A stretch of DNA of 64,000 bases from Panopea generosa (lineage: Eukaryota; Mollusca; Bivalvia; Adapedonta; Hiatellidae). The notes below the pieces were generated by a model. It ran no database searches and was not told the DNA's origin. It saw only the letters and a program-made list of their open reading frames with translations. The position numbers and the translations under genes were made by a program. The DNA is taken from positions 14,062,343-14,126,342 of the forward strand of contig CM055906.1 in NCBI GenBank assembly GCA_029582155.1, in the 5' to 3' direction. This document shows, one piece after another, positions 21,643 to 36,938 of the stretch (positions are counted from its first letter, which is position 1; each line of letters begins with the position of its first letter).

Positions 21643-24600
21643 ATTAGTAATGAACTTAACTGAAGCGCCGACAGAAGATGCGGCACAGAAAAACAGATTA
21701 GTTATGAACTTAACTGAAGCACCGACAGAAGACGCGGCACAGAAACATATATTAGTAATGAACTTAACTGAAGCACCGACAGAAGACGCGGCACAGAAAC
21801 ATATATTAGTTATAAACTTAACTGAAGCACCGACAGAAGACGCGGCTCAGAAACATATATTAGTAATGAACTTAACTGAAGCACCGACAGAAGACTCGGC
21901 ACACAGAAACATATATTAGTAATGAACTTAACTGAAGCACCGACAGAAGACGCGGCACAGAAACATATATTAGTTATGAACTTAACCTAAGCACCGACAG
22001 AAGATGCGGCACAGAAACATATATTAGTTATTAGTTATGAACTTAACTAAAGCACCGACAGAAGACACGGCACAGAAACATATATTAGTTATGAACTTAA
22101 CTCAAGCACCGACAGAAGACGCGGCACAGAAACATATATTAGTTATTAGTTATGAACTTAACTGAAGCGCCAACAAAAGACGCGGCACAGAAACATATAT
22201 TAGTTATGAACTTAACTAAAGCACCGACACAAGACGCGGCACAGAAAATATATTAGTTATGAACTTAACTAAAGCACCGACAGAAGACGCGGCACAGAAA
22301 CATATATTAGTTATTAGTTATGAACTTAACTAAGGCACTGACAGAAGACGCGGCACAGAAACATATACTAGTTACGAACTTAACTGAAGCACCGACAGAA
22401 GACGCGGCACAGAAACATATATTAGTTATGAACTTAACTGAAGCACCGACAGAAGACGCGGCACAGAAACATATATGAGAAATGAACTTAACGGAAGCAC
22501 CGACAGAAGACGTGGCACGGAAACATATATTAGTTATGAACTTAACTGAAGCACCGACAGAAGACGCGGCACAAAAACATAAATAAGTTATTAGTTATGA
22601 ACTTAACTAAAGCACCGACACAAGACGCAGCATGGAAACATATATTAGTTATGAACTTAACTAAAGCACCGACAGAAGACGCGGCACAGAAACATATATT
22701 AGTAATGAACTGAACTGAAGCACCGACAGAAGACGCGGCACGGAAACACATATCAGTAATGATATTAACTGAAGCATGGACAGAAGAAGCGGCACGGAAA
22801 CACATATGAGTTATGAACTTAACTGAAGCACCGACAGAAGACGCGGCACCGAAACAGATATGAGTAATGAACTTAAATGAAGCACCGACAGAAGATGCGG
22901 CACGGAAACATAGATTAGTTTTGAACTTAACTGAAGCACCGACAGAAGACGCGGCACAGAAACACATATTAGTTATGAACTTAACTGAAGAACCGACAGA
23001 AGACGCGGCACGGAAATATAGATTAGTTATGAACTTAACTGAAGCAGCAACAGAAGACGCGGCACAGAAACATATATTAGAAATGAACTTAACTGAAGCA
23101 CCGACAGAAGGCGCGGCACAGAAACATATATTAGTAATGAACTTAAATGAAACACCGATAGAAGACGCGGCACAGAAACATATACTAGTAATGAACTTAA
23201 CTGAAGCACCGACAGAAGACGCGGCACAGAAACGCATATTAGTTATGAACTTAACTGAAGCACCGACAGAAGACGCGGCACAGAAACGCATATTAGTTAT
23301 GAAATTAACTGAAGCACTGACACAAGACGCGGCACGGAAACACATATGAGTTATGAACTTAACTGAAGCACCGACAGAAGACGCGGCATAAAAACACATA
23401 TAAGTAATGAACGTAACTGAAGCACCGACAGAAGACGCGGCACAGAAACACAGATTAATTATGAACTTAACTGAAGCACCGACAGAAGACGCGGCACAGA
23501 AACGTATATTAGTAATGAACTTAACGGAAGCACCGACAGAAGACGTGGCACGGAAACATATATTAGTTATGAACTTAACGGAAGCACCGAAGGAGACGCG
23601 GCACGGAAACACATATGAGTTATGAACTTAACTGAAGCACCGACAGAAGACGCGGCACAGAAACACATATGAGTAATGAACTTAACTGAAGCACCGACAG
23701 AAGACGCGGCACAGAAACATATATGAGAAATGAACTTAACGGAAGCACCGACAGAAGACGTGGCACGGAAACATATATTAGTTATGAACTTAACTGAAGC
23801 ACCGACAGAAGACGCGGCACGGAAACACATATGAGTTATGAACTTAACTGAAGCACCGACAGAAGACGCGACACAGAAACACATATGAGTAATGAACTTA
23901 ACTGAAGCACCGACAGAAGACGCGACACAGAAACATAGATTAGTAATGAACTTAACTGAAGCACCGACAGAAGACGCGGCACAGAAACATATATTAGTAA
24001 TGAACTTTACTGAAACACAGACAGAAGACGCGGCACAGAAACACATATATTAGTTATTAACTTAACTGAAGCACCAACAGAAGACGCGGCACAGAAACAC
24101 ATATTAGTTATGAACTTAACTGATGCACCGACAGAAGACCCGGCACAGAAACACATATATGTTATTAGTTATGAAGTTAACTGAAGCACAGACAGAAGAT
24201 GCGGCACAGAAACATATATTAGTTATGAACTTAACTGAAGCACAGACAGAAGACGCGGCACAGAAACATATATTAGTTATTAGTTATGAACTTAACTAAA
24301 GCACCGACAGAAAACGCGGCACGGAAACATAGATTAGTTATGAACTTAACTGAAGCACCGACAAAAGACGCGGAATGGAAACATATATTAGTTATAAACT
24401 TAACTGAAGCACTGACAAAAGACGCGCACAGAAACATATATTAGTAATGAACTTAACTGAAGCACCGACAGAAGACGTGGCACAGAAACATATATTAGTT
24501 ATTAGTTATGAACTTAATTGAAGCACCGACAAAAGACGCGGCATAGAAACATATATTAGTTATGAACTTAACTAAAGCACCGACACAAGACACGGCACTG

Positions 24601-27600
24601 AAACATATATTAGTTAATAGTTATGAACTTAACTAAGGCACCGACAGAAGACGTGGCACAGAAACATATACTAGTTACGAACTTAACTGAAGCACCGACA
24701 GAAGACGTGGCACAGAAACATTAATTAGTTATTAGTTATAAACTTAATTAAAGCACCGACACAAGACGCGGCACGGAAACAAATATTAGTTATGAACTGA
24801 ACTAAAGCAGCGACAGAAGACGCGGCACAGAAACATATATTAGTAATGAACTGAACTGAAGCACCGACAGAAGACGCGGCACGGAAACACATATCAGTAA
24901 TGAAATTAACTGAAGCATGGACAGAGGACGTGGCACGGAAACACATATGAGTTATGAACTACACTGAAGCACCGACAGAAGACGCGGCACAGAAACATAT
25001 ATTAGTTATTAGTTATGAACTTAACTAAAGCACCGACACAAGACGCGGCAGAGAAACAGATATTAGTTATGAACTTAACTGAAGCACCGACAGAAGACAC
25101 GGCACAGAAACATATACTAGTAATGAACTGAACTGAAGCACCGACAGAAGACGCGGCACGGAAACACATATCAGTAATGAAATTAACTGAAGCATGGACA
25201 GAGGACGCGGCACGGAAACACATATGAGTTATGAACTTAACTGAAGCACCGACAGAAGACGTGGCACCGAAACAGATATGAGTAATGAACTTAACAGAAA
25301 CAACGACTAAAGATGCGGCACGGAAACATAGATTAGTTATGAACTTAACTGAAGCATCGACAGAAGACACGGCACAGAAAAATATATTAGTAATGAACTT
25401 AACTGAAGCACCGACAGAAGACGCGGCACAGAAACATATATTAGTTATGAACTTAACTGAAACACCGACAGAAGACGCGGCACAGAAACATATATTAGTT
25501 ATGACATTAACTGAAGCACAGACAGAAGACGTGGCACAGACACATATATTAGTTATGAACTCAACTTAAGCACCGACAGAAGACGCTGCTCAGAAACATA
25601 TATTAGTTATTAGTTATGAACTTAACTAAAGCACCGACACAAGAGGCGGGACGGAAATATATATTAGTAATGAACTTAACTGAAGCACCGACAGAAGACT
25701 CGGCACAGAAACATATATTAGTTATGAACTTAACCTAAGCACCGACAGAAGACGCGGCACAGAAACATATATTAGTTATTAACTTAACTAAAGAACCGAC
25801 AGAAGACACGGCACAGAAACATATATTAGTTATGAACTTAACTCAAGCACCGACAGAAGACGCAGCACAGAAACATATATTAGTTATTACTTATGAACTT
25901 AACTGAAGCACCGACAAAAGACGCGGCACAGAAACATATATTAGTTATGAACTTAACTAAAGCACCGACACAAGACGCGGCACAGAAACATATATTAGTT
26001 ATCAACTTAACTGAAGGAACGACAGAAGACGCGGCACAGAAACATATATTAGTAATGAACTGAACTGAAGCACCGACAGAAGACGCGGCACGGAAACACA
26101 TATCAGTAATGAAATTAACTGAAGCATGGACAGAAGACGCGACACGGAAACACATATGAGTTATGAACTTAACTGAAGCACCGACAGAAGACGCGGCACC
26201 GAAACAGATATGAGAAATGAACTTAACTGAAGCACCGACAGAAGATGCGGCACGGAAACATAGATTAGTTATGAACTTAACTGAAGCACCGACAGAAGAC
26301 ACAGCACAGAAAAATATATTAGTTATGAACTTAACTGAAGCACCGACAGAAGACGCGGCACAGAAACACAGATTAGTTATGAACTTAACTGAAGAACCGA
26401 CAGAAGACGCTGCACGGAAATATAGATTAGTTATAAACTTAACTAAAGCACCAACAGAAGACGCGGCACAGAAACATATATTAGTAATGAACTTAACTGA
26501 AGCACCGACAGAAGACGCGGCACAGAAACACATATTAGTTACGAACTTAACTGAAGAACCGACAGAAGACGCGACACAAAAACACATATTAGTTATAAAC
26601 TTAACCGAAGCACCGACAGAAGACCCGGCACGGAAACACATATTAGTTATGAAATTAACTAAAACACAGACAGAAAACGCGGCATGGAAATACATATGAG
26701 TTATGAACTTAACTGAAGCACCGACAAAAGACGCGGCATGGAAACACATATTAGTAATGAACTTAACTGAAGCACCGACAGAAGACGCGGCACGGAAACA
26801 CATATTAGTAATGAACTTAACTGAAGCACCGACAGAAGACGCGGCACGGAAACACATATTAGTAATGAACTTAACGGAAGCACCGACAGAAGACGCGGCA
26901 CGGAAATAAAGATTAGTTATGAACTTAACTGAAGCACCGACAGAAGACGTGGCACAGAAACATATATTAGTAATGAACTTAACTGAAGCACCGACAGAAG
27001 ACGCGGCACAGAAACACAGATTAGTTATGAACTTAACAAAAGCACCGAAACAAGAAGCGGTACGGAAACATATATTAGTTATGAATTTAACGGAAGCACC
27101 GACAGAAGACGCGGCACAGAAACATATATTAGTAATGAACTGAACTGAAGCACCGACAGAACACGCGGCACAGAAACATATATTAGTTATAAACTTAACT
27201 GAAGCACCGACAGAAGACGCGGCACAGAAACATATATTAGTAATGAACTTAACTGAAGCAACGACGAAGACGCGACACAAAAACACATATTAGTTATAAA
27301 CTTAACTGAAACACCGACAGAAGACGCGGCACGGAAACACATATTAGTTATGAAATTAACTGAAACACCGACAGAAACCACGGCACGGAAACACATATGA
27401 GTTATGAACTTAACTCAAGCACCGACAGAAGACGCGGCACAGAAACATATATTAGTTATTAATTATGAACTAAACTGAAGCACCGACAGAAGACGCGGCA
27501 CGGAAACATATATTGGTTATGAACTTAACAAAAGCACTGAAACAAGACGCGGTACGGAAACATATATTAGTTATGAACTTAACGGAAGCACCGACAGAAG

Positions 27601-30600
27601 ACGCGGCACAGAAACATATATTAGTAATGAACTGAACTGAAGCACCGACAGAAGACGCGGCACAGAAACATATATTAGTTATGAACTTAACTGAAGCACC
27701 GACAGAAGACGCGGCACAGAAACATATATTAGTTATAAACTTAACTGAAGCACCGACAGAAGACGCGGCACAGAAAAACAAATTAGTTATGAACTTAACT
27801 GAAGCACCGACAGAAGACGCGGCACAGAAACATATATTAGTAATGAACTTAACTGAAGCACCGACAGCAGACGCGGCACAGAAAGATATATTAGTTATGA
27901 ACTTAACTGAAGCACCGACAGAAGACGCGGCACAGAAAGATATATTAGTTATAAACTTAACTGAAGCACCGACAGAAGACGCGGCACAGAAACATATATT
28001 AGTAATGAACTTAACTGAAGCACCGACAGAAGACGCGGCACAGAAACATATATAGTTATGAACTTAACTGAAGCACCGACAGAAGACGCGGCACAGAAAC
28101 ATATATTAGTTATAAACTTAACTGAAGCACCGACAGAAGACGCGGCACAGAAAAACAAATTAGTTATGAACTTAACTGAAGCACCGACAGAAGACGCGGC
28201 ACAGAAACATATATTAGTTATGAACTTAACAAAAGCACCGAAACAAGACGCGGTACGGAAACATATATTAGTTATGAACTTAACGGAAGCACCGACAGAA
28301 GACGCGGCACAGAAACATATATTAGTAATGAACTGAACTGAAGCACCGACAAAAGACGCGGCACAGAAACATATATTAGTTATGAACTTAACTGAAGCAC
28401 CGACAGAAGACGCGGCACAGAAACATATATTAGTTATAAACTTAACTGAAGCACCGACAGAAGACGCGGCACAGAAAAACAAATTAGTTATGAACTTAAC
28501 TGAAGCACCGACAGAAGACGCGGCACAGAAACATATATTAGTAATGAACTTAACTGAAGCACCGACAGCAGACGCGGCACAGAAACATATATTAGTTATG
28601 AACTGAACTGAAGCACCGACAGAAGACGCGGCACAGAAACATATATTAGTTATAAACTTAACTGAAGCACCGACAGAAGACGCGGCACAGAAACATATAT
28701 TAGTAATGAACTTAACTGAAGCACCGACAGAAGACGGGGCACAGAAACATATATTAGTTATGAACTTAACTGAAGCACCGACAGAAGACGCGGCACAGAA
28801 ACATATATTAGTTATGAACTTAACTGAAGCACCGACAGAAGACGCGGCACAGAAACATATATTAGTAATGAACTTAACTGAAGCACCGACAGAAGACGCG
28901 GCACAGAAACATATATTAGTTATGAACTTAACTAAAGCACCGACAGAAGACGCGGTACAGAAACATATATTAGTTATTAGTTATGAACTTAACTAAAGCA
29001 CCGACAGAAGACACGGCACAGAAACATATATTAGTTATGAACTAAACTCAAGCACCGACAGAAGACGCGGCACAGAAACATATATTAGTAATGAACTTAA
29101 CTAAAGCACCGACAGAAGACGCGGCAGAGAAACATATATTAGTAATGAACTTAACTCAAGCACCGACAGAAGACGCGGCACGGAAATAAAGATTAGTTAT
29201 GAACTTAACTGAAGCACCGACAGAAGACGTGGCACAGAAACATATATTAGTAATGAACTTAACTGAAGCACTGTCAAAAGACGCGGCACAGAAACATATA
29301 TTAGTAATGAACTTAACTGAAGCACCGACAGAAGACGCGGCACAGAAAAACATATTAGTTATGAACTTAACTGAAGCACCGACAGAAGACGCGGCACAGA
29401 AACATATATTAGTAATGAACTTAACTGAAGCACCGACAGCAGACGCGGCACAGAAACATATATTAGTTATGAACTTAACTGAAGCACCGACAGAAGACGC
29501 GGCACAGAAAGATAAATTAGTTATAAACTTAACTGAAGCACCGACAGCAGACGCGGCACAGAAACATATATTAGTTATGAACTTAACTGAAGCACCGACA
29601 GAAGACGCGGCACAGAAAGATAAATTAGTTATAAACTTAACAGAAGCACCGACAGAAGACGCGGCACAGAAACATATATTAGTTATGAACTTAACTGAAG
29701 CACCGACAGAAGACGCGGCACAGAAACATATATTAGTTATGAACTTAACTGAAGCACCGACAGAAGACACGGCACAGAAACATATATTAGTTATAAAACT
29801 TAACTGAAGCACCGACAGAAGACGCGGCACAGAAACATATATTAGTAATGAACTTAACTGAAGCACCGACAGAAGACGCGGCACAGAAACATATATTAGT
29901 TATGAACTTAACTAAAGCACTGACAGAAGACGCGGCACAGAAACATATATTAGTTATTAGTTATGAACTTAACTCAAGCACCGACAGAATACGCGGCACA
30001 GAAACATATATTAATTATGAACTGAACTAAAGCACCGACAGAAGACGCGGCATAGAAACATATATTAGTAATGAACTTAACTCAAGCACCGACAGAAGAC
30101 GCGACATGGAAATAAAGATTAGTTATGAACTTAACTGAAGCACCGACAGAAGACGTGGCACAGAAACATATATTAGTTATGAAATTAACTGCAGCACAGA
30201 CAGAAGACGTGGCACAGACACATATATTAGTTATGAACTCAACTTAAGCACCGACAGAAGACGCTGCACAGAAACATATATTAGTTATTAGTTATGAACT
30301 TAACTAAAGCACCAACACAAGACGCGGCACGGAAACATATATTAGTTATGAACTGAACTGAAGCACAGACAGAAGACGCGGCATGGAAACATATATTAGT
30401 TATTAGTTATGAACTTAACTAAAACACCGACACAAGACGCGGCACAGAAACATATATTAGTTATGAACTTAACTGAGGCACCGACAGAAGACGCGGCACG
30501 GAAACATATATTAGTTATGAACTTAACTAAAGCACCTACAGAAGACGCGGCACGATAACATATATTAGTTGTGAACTTAACTGAAGCACCGACAGAAGAC

Positions 30601-33600
30601 GCGGCACAGAAACATATATTAGTTATGAACTTAACTGAAGCACCTACAGAAGACGCGGCACAGAAATATATATTAGTTATGAACTTAACGGAAGCACCGA
30701 CAGAAGACGCGGCACAGAAACACATATGAGTAATGAACTTAACTGAAGCACCGACAGAAGACGCGGCACAGAAAAACAGATTAGTTATGAACTTAACTGA
30801 AGCACCGACAGAAGACGCGGCACAGAAACATATATTAGTTATGAACTTAACTGAAGCACCGACAGAAGACGCGGCACAGAAACATATATTAGTAATGAAC
30901 TTAACTGAAGCACCGACAGAAGACGCGGCACAGAAACATATATTAGTTATGAACTTAACTGAAACACCGACAGAAGACGCGGCACAGAAACATATATTAG
31001 TCATGAACTTAACTGAAGCACCGACAGAAGACGCGGCACAGAAACATATATTAGTCATGAACTTAACTAAAGCACCGACAGAAGACACGGCACAGAAACA
31101 TATATTAGTTATTAGTTATGAACTTAACTAAAGCACCGACAGAAGACACGGCACAGAAACATATATTAGTTATTAGTTATGAACTTAACTAAAGCACCGA
31201 CAGAAGACACGGCACAGAAACATATATTAGTTATGAACTTAACTAAAGCACCGACAGAAGACGCGGTACAGAAACATATATTAGTTATTAGTTATGAACT
31301 TAACTAAAGCACCGACAGAAGACACGGCACAGAAACATATATTAGTTATTAGTTATGAACTTAACTAAAGCACCGACAGAAGACACGGCACAGAAACATA
31401 TATTAGTTATGAACTAAACTCAAGCACCGACAGAAGACGCGGCACAGAAACATATATTAATTATGAACTGAACTAAAGCACCGACAGAAGACGCGGCATA
31501 GAAACATATATTAGTAATGAACTTAACTCAAGCACCGACAGAAGACGCGGCACGGAAATAAAGATTAGTTATGAACTTAACTGAAGCACCGACAGAAGAC
31601 GTGGCACAGAAACATATATTAGTAATGAACTTAACTGAAGCACCGACAGAAGACGCGGCACAGAAACACAGATTAGTTATGAACTTAACAAAAGCACCGA
31701 AACAAGAAGCGGTACGGAAACATATATTAGTTATGAATTTAACGGAAGCACCGACAGAAGACGCGGCACAGAAACATATATTAGTAATGAACTGAACTGA
31801 AGCACCGACAGAACACGCGGCACAGAAACATATATTAGTTATAAACTTAACTGAAGCACCGACAGAAGACGCGGCACAGAAACATATATTAGTTATAAAC
31901 TTAACTGAAGCACCGACAGAAGACGCGGCACAGAAAAACAAATTAGTTATGAACTTAACTGAAGCACCGACAGAAGACGCGGCACAGAAACATATATTAG
32001 TAATGAACTTAACTGAAGCACCGACAGCAGACGCGGCACAGAAACATATATTAGTTATGAACTTAACTGAAGCACCGACAGAAGACGCGGCACAGAAAGA
32101 TATATTAGTTATAAACTTAACTGAAGCACCGACAGAAGACGCGGCACAGAAACATATATTAGTAATGAACTGAACTGAAGCACCGACAGAAGACGGGGCA
32201 CAGAAACATATATTAGTTATGAACTTAACTGAAGCACCGACAGAAGACGCGGCACAGAAACATATATTAGTAATGAACTGAACTGAAGCACCGACAGAAG
32301 ACGCGGCACAGAAACATATATTAGTTATTAATTATGAACTTAACTGAAGCACCGACAGAAGACGCGGCACGGAAACATATATTAGTTATGAACTTAACAA
32401 AGCACCGAAACAAGAAGCGGTACGGAAACATATATTAGTTATGAACTTAACGGAAGCACCGACAGAAGACGCGGCACAGAAACATATATTAGTAATGAAC
32501 TGAACTGAAGCACCGACAGAAGACGCGGCACAGAAACATATATTAGTTATGAACTTAACTGAAGCACCGACAGAAGACGCGGCACAGAAACATATATTAG
32601 TTATAAACTTAACTGAAGCACCGACAGAAGACGCGGCACAGAAAAACAAATTAGTTATGAACTTAACTGAAGCACCGACAGAAGACGCGGCACAGAAACA
32701 TATATTAGTAATGAACTTAACTGAAGCACCGACAGCAGACGCGGCACAGAAACATATATTAGTTATGAACTTAACTGAAGCACCGACAGAAGACGCGGCA
32801 CAGAAAGATATATTAGTTATGAACTTAACTAAAGCACCGACAGAAGACGCGGTACAGAAACATATATTAGTTATTAGTTATGAACTTAACTAAAGCACCG
32901 ACAGAAGACACGGCACAGAAACATAAATTAGTTATGAACTAAACTCAAGCACCGACAGAAGACGCGGCACAGAAACATATATTAGTAATGAACTTAACTG
33001 AAGCACCGACAGAAGACGCGGCACAGAAACATATATTAGTTATTAATTATGAACTTAACTGAAGCACCGACAGAAGACGCGGCACAGAAACATATATTAG
33101 TTATGAACTTAACAAAAGCACCGAAACAAGACGCGGTACGGAAACATATATTAGTTATGAACTTAACGGAAGCACCGACAGAAGACGCGGCACAGAAACA
33201 TATATTAGTAATGAACTGAACTGAAGCACCGACAGAAGACGCGGCACAGAAATATATATTAGTTATGAACTTAACTGAAGCACCGACACAAGACGCGGCA
33301 CAGAAACATATATTAGTTATAAACTTAACTGAAGCACCGACAGAAGACGCGGCACAGAAAAACAAATTAGTTATGAACTTAACTGAAGCACCGACAGAAG
33401 ACGCGGCACAGAAACATATATTAGTAATGAACTTAACTGAAGCACCGACAGCAGACGCGGCACAGAAACATATATAAGTTATGAACTTAACTGAAGCACC
33501 GACAGAAGACGCGGCACAGAAAGATATATTAGTTATAAACTTAACTGAAGCACCGACAGAAGACGCGGCACAGAAACATATATTAGTAATGAACTTAACT

Positions 33601-36600
33601 GAAGCACCGACAGAAGACGGGGCACAGAAACATATATTAGTTATGAACTTAACTGAAGCACCGACAGAAGACGCCGCACAGAAACATATATTAGTTATGA
33701 ACTTAACTGAAGCACCGACAGAAGACGCGGCACAGAAACATATATTAGTAATGAATTTAACTGAAGCACCGACAGAAGACGCGGCACAGAAACATATATT
33801 AGTTATGAACTTAACTAAAGCACCGACAGAAGACGCGGTACAGAAACATATATTAGTTATGAACTTAACTAAAGCACCGACAGAAGACACGGCACAGAAA
33901 CAAATATTAGTTATGAACTAAACTCAAGCACCGACAGAAGACGCGGCACAGAAACATATATTAGTAATGAACTTAACTAAAGCACCGACAGAAGACGCGG
34001 CATAGAAACATATATTAGTAATGAACTTAACTCAAGCACCGACAGAAGACACGGCACGGAAATAAAGATTAGTTATGAACTTAACTGAAGCACCGACAGA
34101 AGACATGGCACAGAAACATATATTAGTAATGAACTTAACTGAAGCACCGACAGAAGGCGCGGCACAGAAACACATATTAGTTATGAACTTAACTGAAGCA
34201 CCGACAGAAGACGCGGCACGGAAACACATATAAGTAATGAACTTAACTGAAGCACCGACAAAAGACGCGGCACGGAAACACATATTAGTAATGAACTTAA
34301 CTGAAGCACCGACAGAAGACGCGGCACGGAAACACATATTAGTAATGAACTTAACTGAAGCACCGACAGAAGACGCGGCTCAGAAACACATATTAGTATA
34401 ACTTAACTGAAGCACCGACAGAAGACGCGGCACAGAAACATATATTAGTAATGAACTTAACGGAAGCACCGACAGAGGACGCGGCACAGAAACACATATT
34501 AGTTATGAACTTAACTGAAGCACCGACAGAAGACGTGGCACGGAAACACATATGAGTAATGAACTTAACTGAAGCACCGACAGAAGACGCGGCACAGAAA
34601 CACATATTAGTTATGAACTTAACTGAAGAACCGACAGAAGACGCGACACGGAAATATAGATTAGTTATGAACTTAACTGAAGCACCGACGGAAGACGCGA
34701 CACAAAAACACATATTAGTTATAAACTTAACTGAAGCACCCACAGAAGACGCGGCACGGAAACACATATTAGTTATGAAATTAACTGAAACACCGACAGA
34801 AAACACGGCACGGAAACACATATGAGTTATGAACTATACTGAAGCACCGACAGAAGACGCGGCACAGAAACATATATTAGTTATTAATTATGAACTTAAC
34901 TGAAGCACCGACAGAAGACGCGGCACGGAAACATATATTAGTTATGAACTTAACAAAAGCACCGAAACAAGAAGCGGTACGGAAACATATATTAGTTATG
35001 AATTTAACGGAAGCACCGACAGAAGACGCGGCACAGAAACATATATTAGTAATGAACTGAACTGAAGCACCGACAGAAGACGCGGCACAGAAACATATAT
35101 TAGTTATGAACTTAACTGAAGCACCGACAGAAGACGCGGCACAGAAACATATATTAGTTATAAACTTAACTGAAGCACCGACAGAAGACGCGGCACAGAA
35201 AAACAAATTAGTTATGAACTTAACTGAAGCACCGACAGAAGACGCGGCACAGAAACATATATTAGTAATGAACTTAACTGAAGCACCGACAGCAGACGCG
35301 GCACAGAAACATATATTAGTTATGAACTTAACTGAAGCACCGACAGAAGACGCGGCACAGAAAGATATATTAGTTATAAACTTAACTGAAGCACCGACAG
35401 AAGACGCGGCACAGAAACATATATTAGTAATGAACTTAACTGAAGCACCGACAGAAGACGGGGCACAGAAACATATATTAGTTATGAACTTAACTGAAGC
35501 ACCGACAGAAGACGCGGCACAGAAACATATATTAGTAATGAACTTAACTGAAGCACCGACAGAAGACGCGGCACAGAAACATATATTAGTTATTAATTAT
35601 GAACTTAACTGAAGCACCGACAGAAGACGCGGCACAGAAACATATATTAGTTATTAATTATGAACTTAACTGAAGCACCGACAGAAGACGCGGCACGGAA
35701 ACATATATTAGTTATGAACTGAACAAAAGCACCGAAACAAGAAGCGGTACGGAAACATATATTAGTTATGAATTTAACGGAAGCACCGATAGAAGACGCG
35801 GCACAGAAACATATATTAGTAATGAACTGAACTGAAGCACCGACAGAAGACGCGGCACAGAAACATATATTAGTAATGAACTTAACTGAAGCACCGACAG
35901 AAGACGCGGCACAGAAACATATATTAGTTATAAACTTAACTGAAGCACCGACAGAAGACGCGGCACAGAAACATATATTAGTAATGAACTGAACTGAAGC
36001 ACCGACAGAAGACGCGGCACAGAAACATATATTAGTTATGAACTTAACTGAAGCACCGACAGAAGACGCGGCACAGAAACATATATTAGTTATAAACTTA
36101 ACTGAAGCACCGACAGAAGACGCGGCACAGAAAAACAAATTAGTTATGAACTTAACTGAAGCACCGACAGAAGACGCGGCACAGAAACATATATTAGTAA
36201 TGAACTTAACTGAAGCACCGACAGCAGACGCGGCACAGAAACATATATTAGTTATGAACTTAACTGAAGCACCGACAGAAGACGCGGCACAGAAACATAT
36301 ATTAGTTATAAACTTAACTGAAGCACCGACAGAAGACGCGGCACAGAAACATATATTAGTAATGAACTTAACTCAAGCACCGACAGAAGACGCGGCACGG
36401 AAATAAAGATTAGTTATGAACTTAACTGAAGCACCGACAGAAGACGTGGCACAGAAACATATATTAGTAATGAACTTAACTGAAGCACCGACAGAAGGCG
36501 CGGCACAGAAACACATATAAGTTATGAACTTAACTGAAGCACCGACAGAAGACGCGGCACGGAAACACATATAAGTAATGAACTTAACTGAAGCACCGAC

Positions 36601-36938
36601 AAAAGACGCGGCACGGAAACACATATTAGTAATGAACTTAACTGAAGCACCGACAGAAGACGCGGCACAGAAACACATATTAGTAATGAACTTAACTGAA
36701 GCACCGACAGAAGACGCGGCTCAGAAACACATATTAGTATAACTTAACTGAAGCACCGACAGAAGACGCGGCACAGAAACATATATTAGTTATTAGTTAT
36801 GAACTTAACTAAAGCACCGACAGAAGACGCGGCACAGAAAACATATATTAGTTATGAACTTAACTGAAGCACCAACAGAATACGCGGCACAGAAACATAT
36901 ATAAGTTATGAACTAAACTGAAGCACCAACAGAAGACG
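21643..36938. repeat. 54 bp satellite array, roughly 280 units
   Basis: The unit is ATGAACTTAACTGAAGCACC, GACAGAAGACGCGGCACAGA, AACATATATTAGTT. Because 54 = 18 codons, one forward frame (reading MNLTEAPTEDAAQKHILV) and one reverse frame (CFCAASSVGASVKFITNI) stay open across many units, giving ORFs up to 468 codons. Recurrent inherited stop variants (ATGAACTGA; GGAAATAAAG; CATATGAG) and a common 7 bp ATTAGTT insertion break both frames, so I see no protein gene. Units at 21.6-26.6 kb are more diverged than those at 27.5-36.4 kb. Long blocks are duplicated inside: 26919 and following recurs at 31571, and 34032-34390 at 36373-36740. The array ends in unique sequence after CAACAGAAGACGATTGAAT. 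Confidence 0.97.

Noticed and set aside
22542..36704. Many long ORFs on both strands (up to 468 codons) with 18-residue repeats
   Set aside because: They follow from a 54 bp unit being a multiple of three. Inherited stop variants and 7 bp insertions break the frames repeatedly, and both strands are open in the same units.
21643..36938. CRISPR-like array
   Set aside because: Whole units repeat head to tail without unique spacers, in a eukaryotic context with no cas genes.
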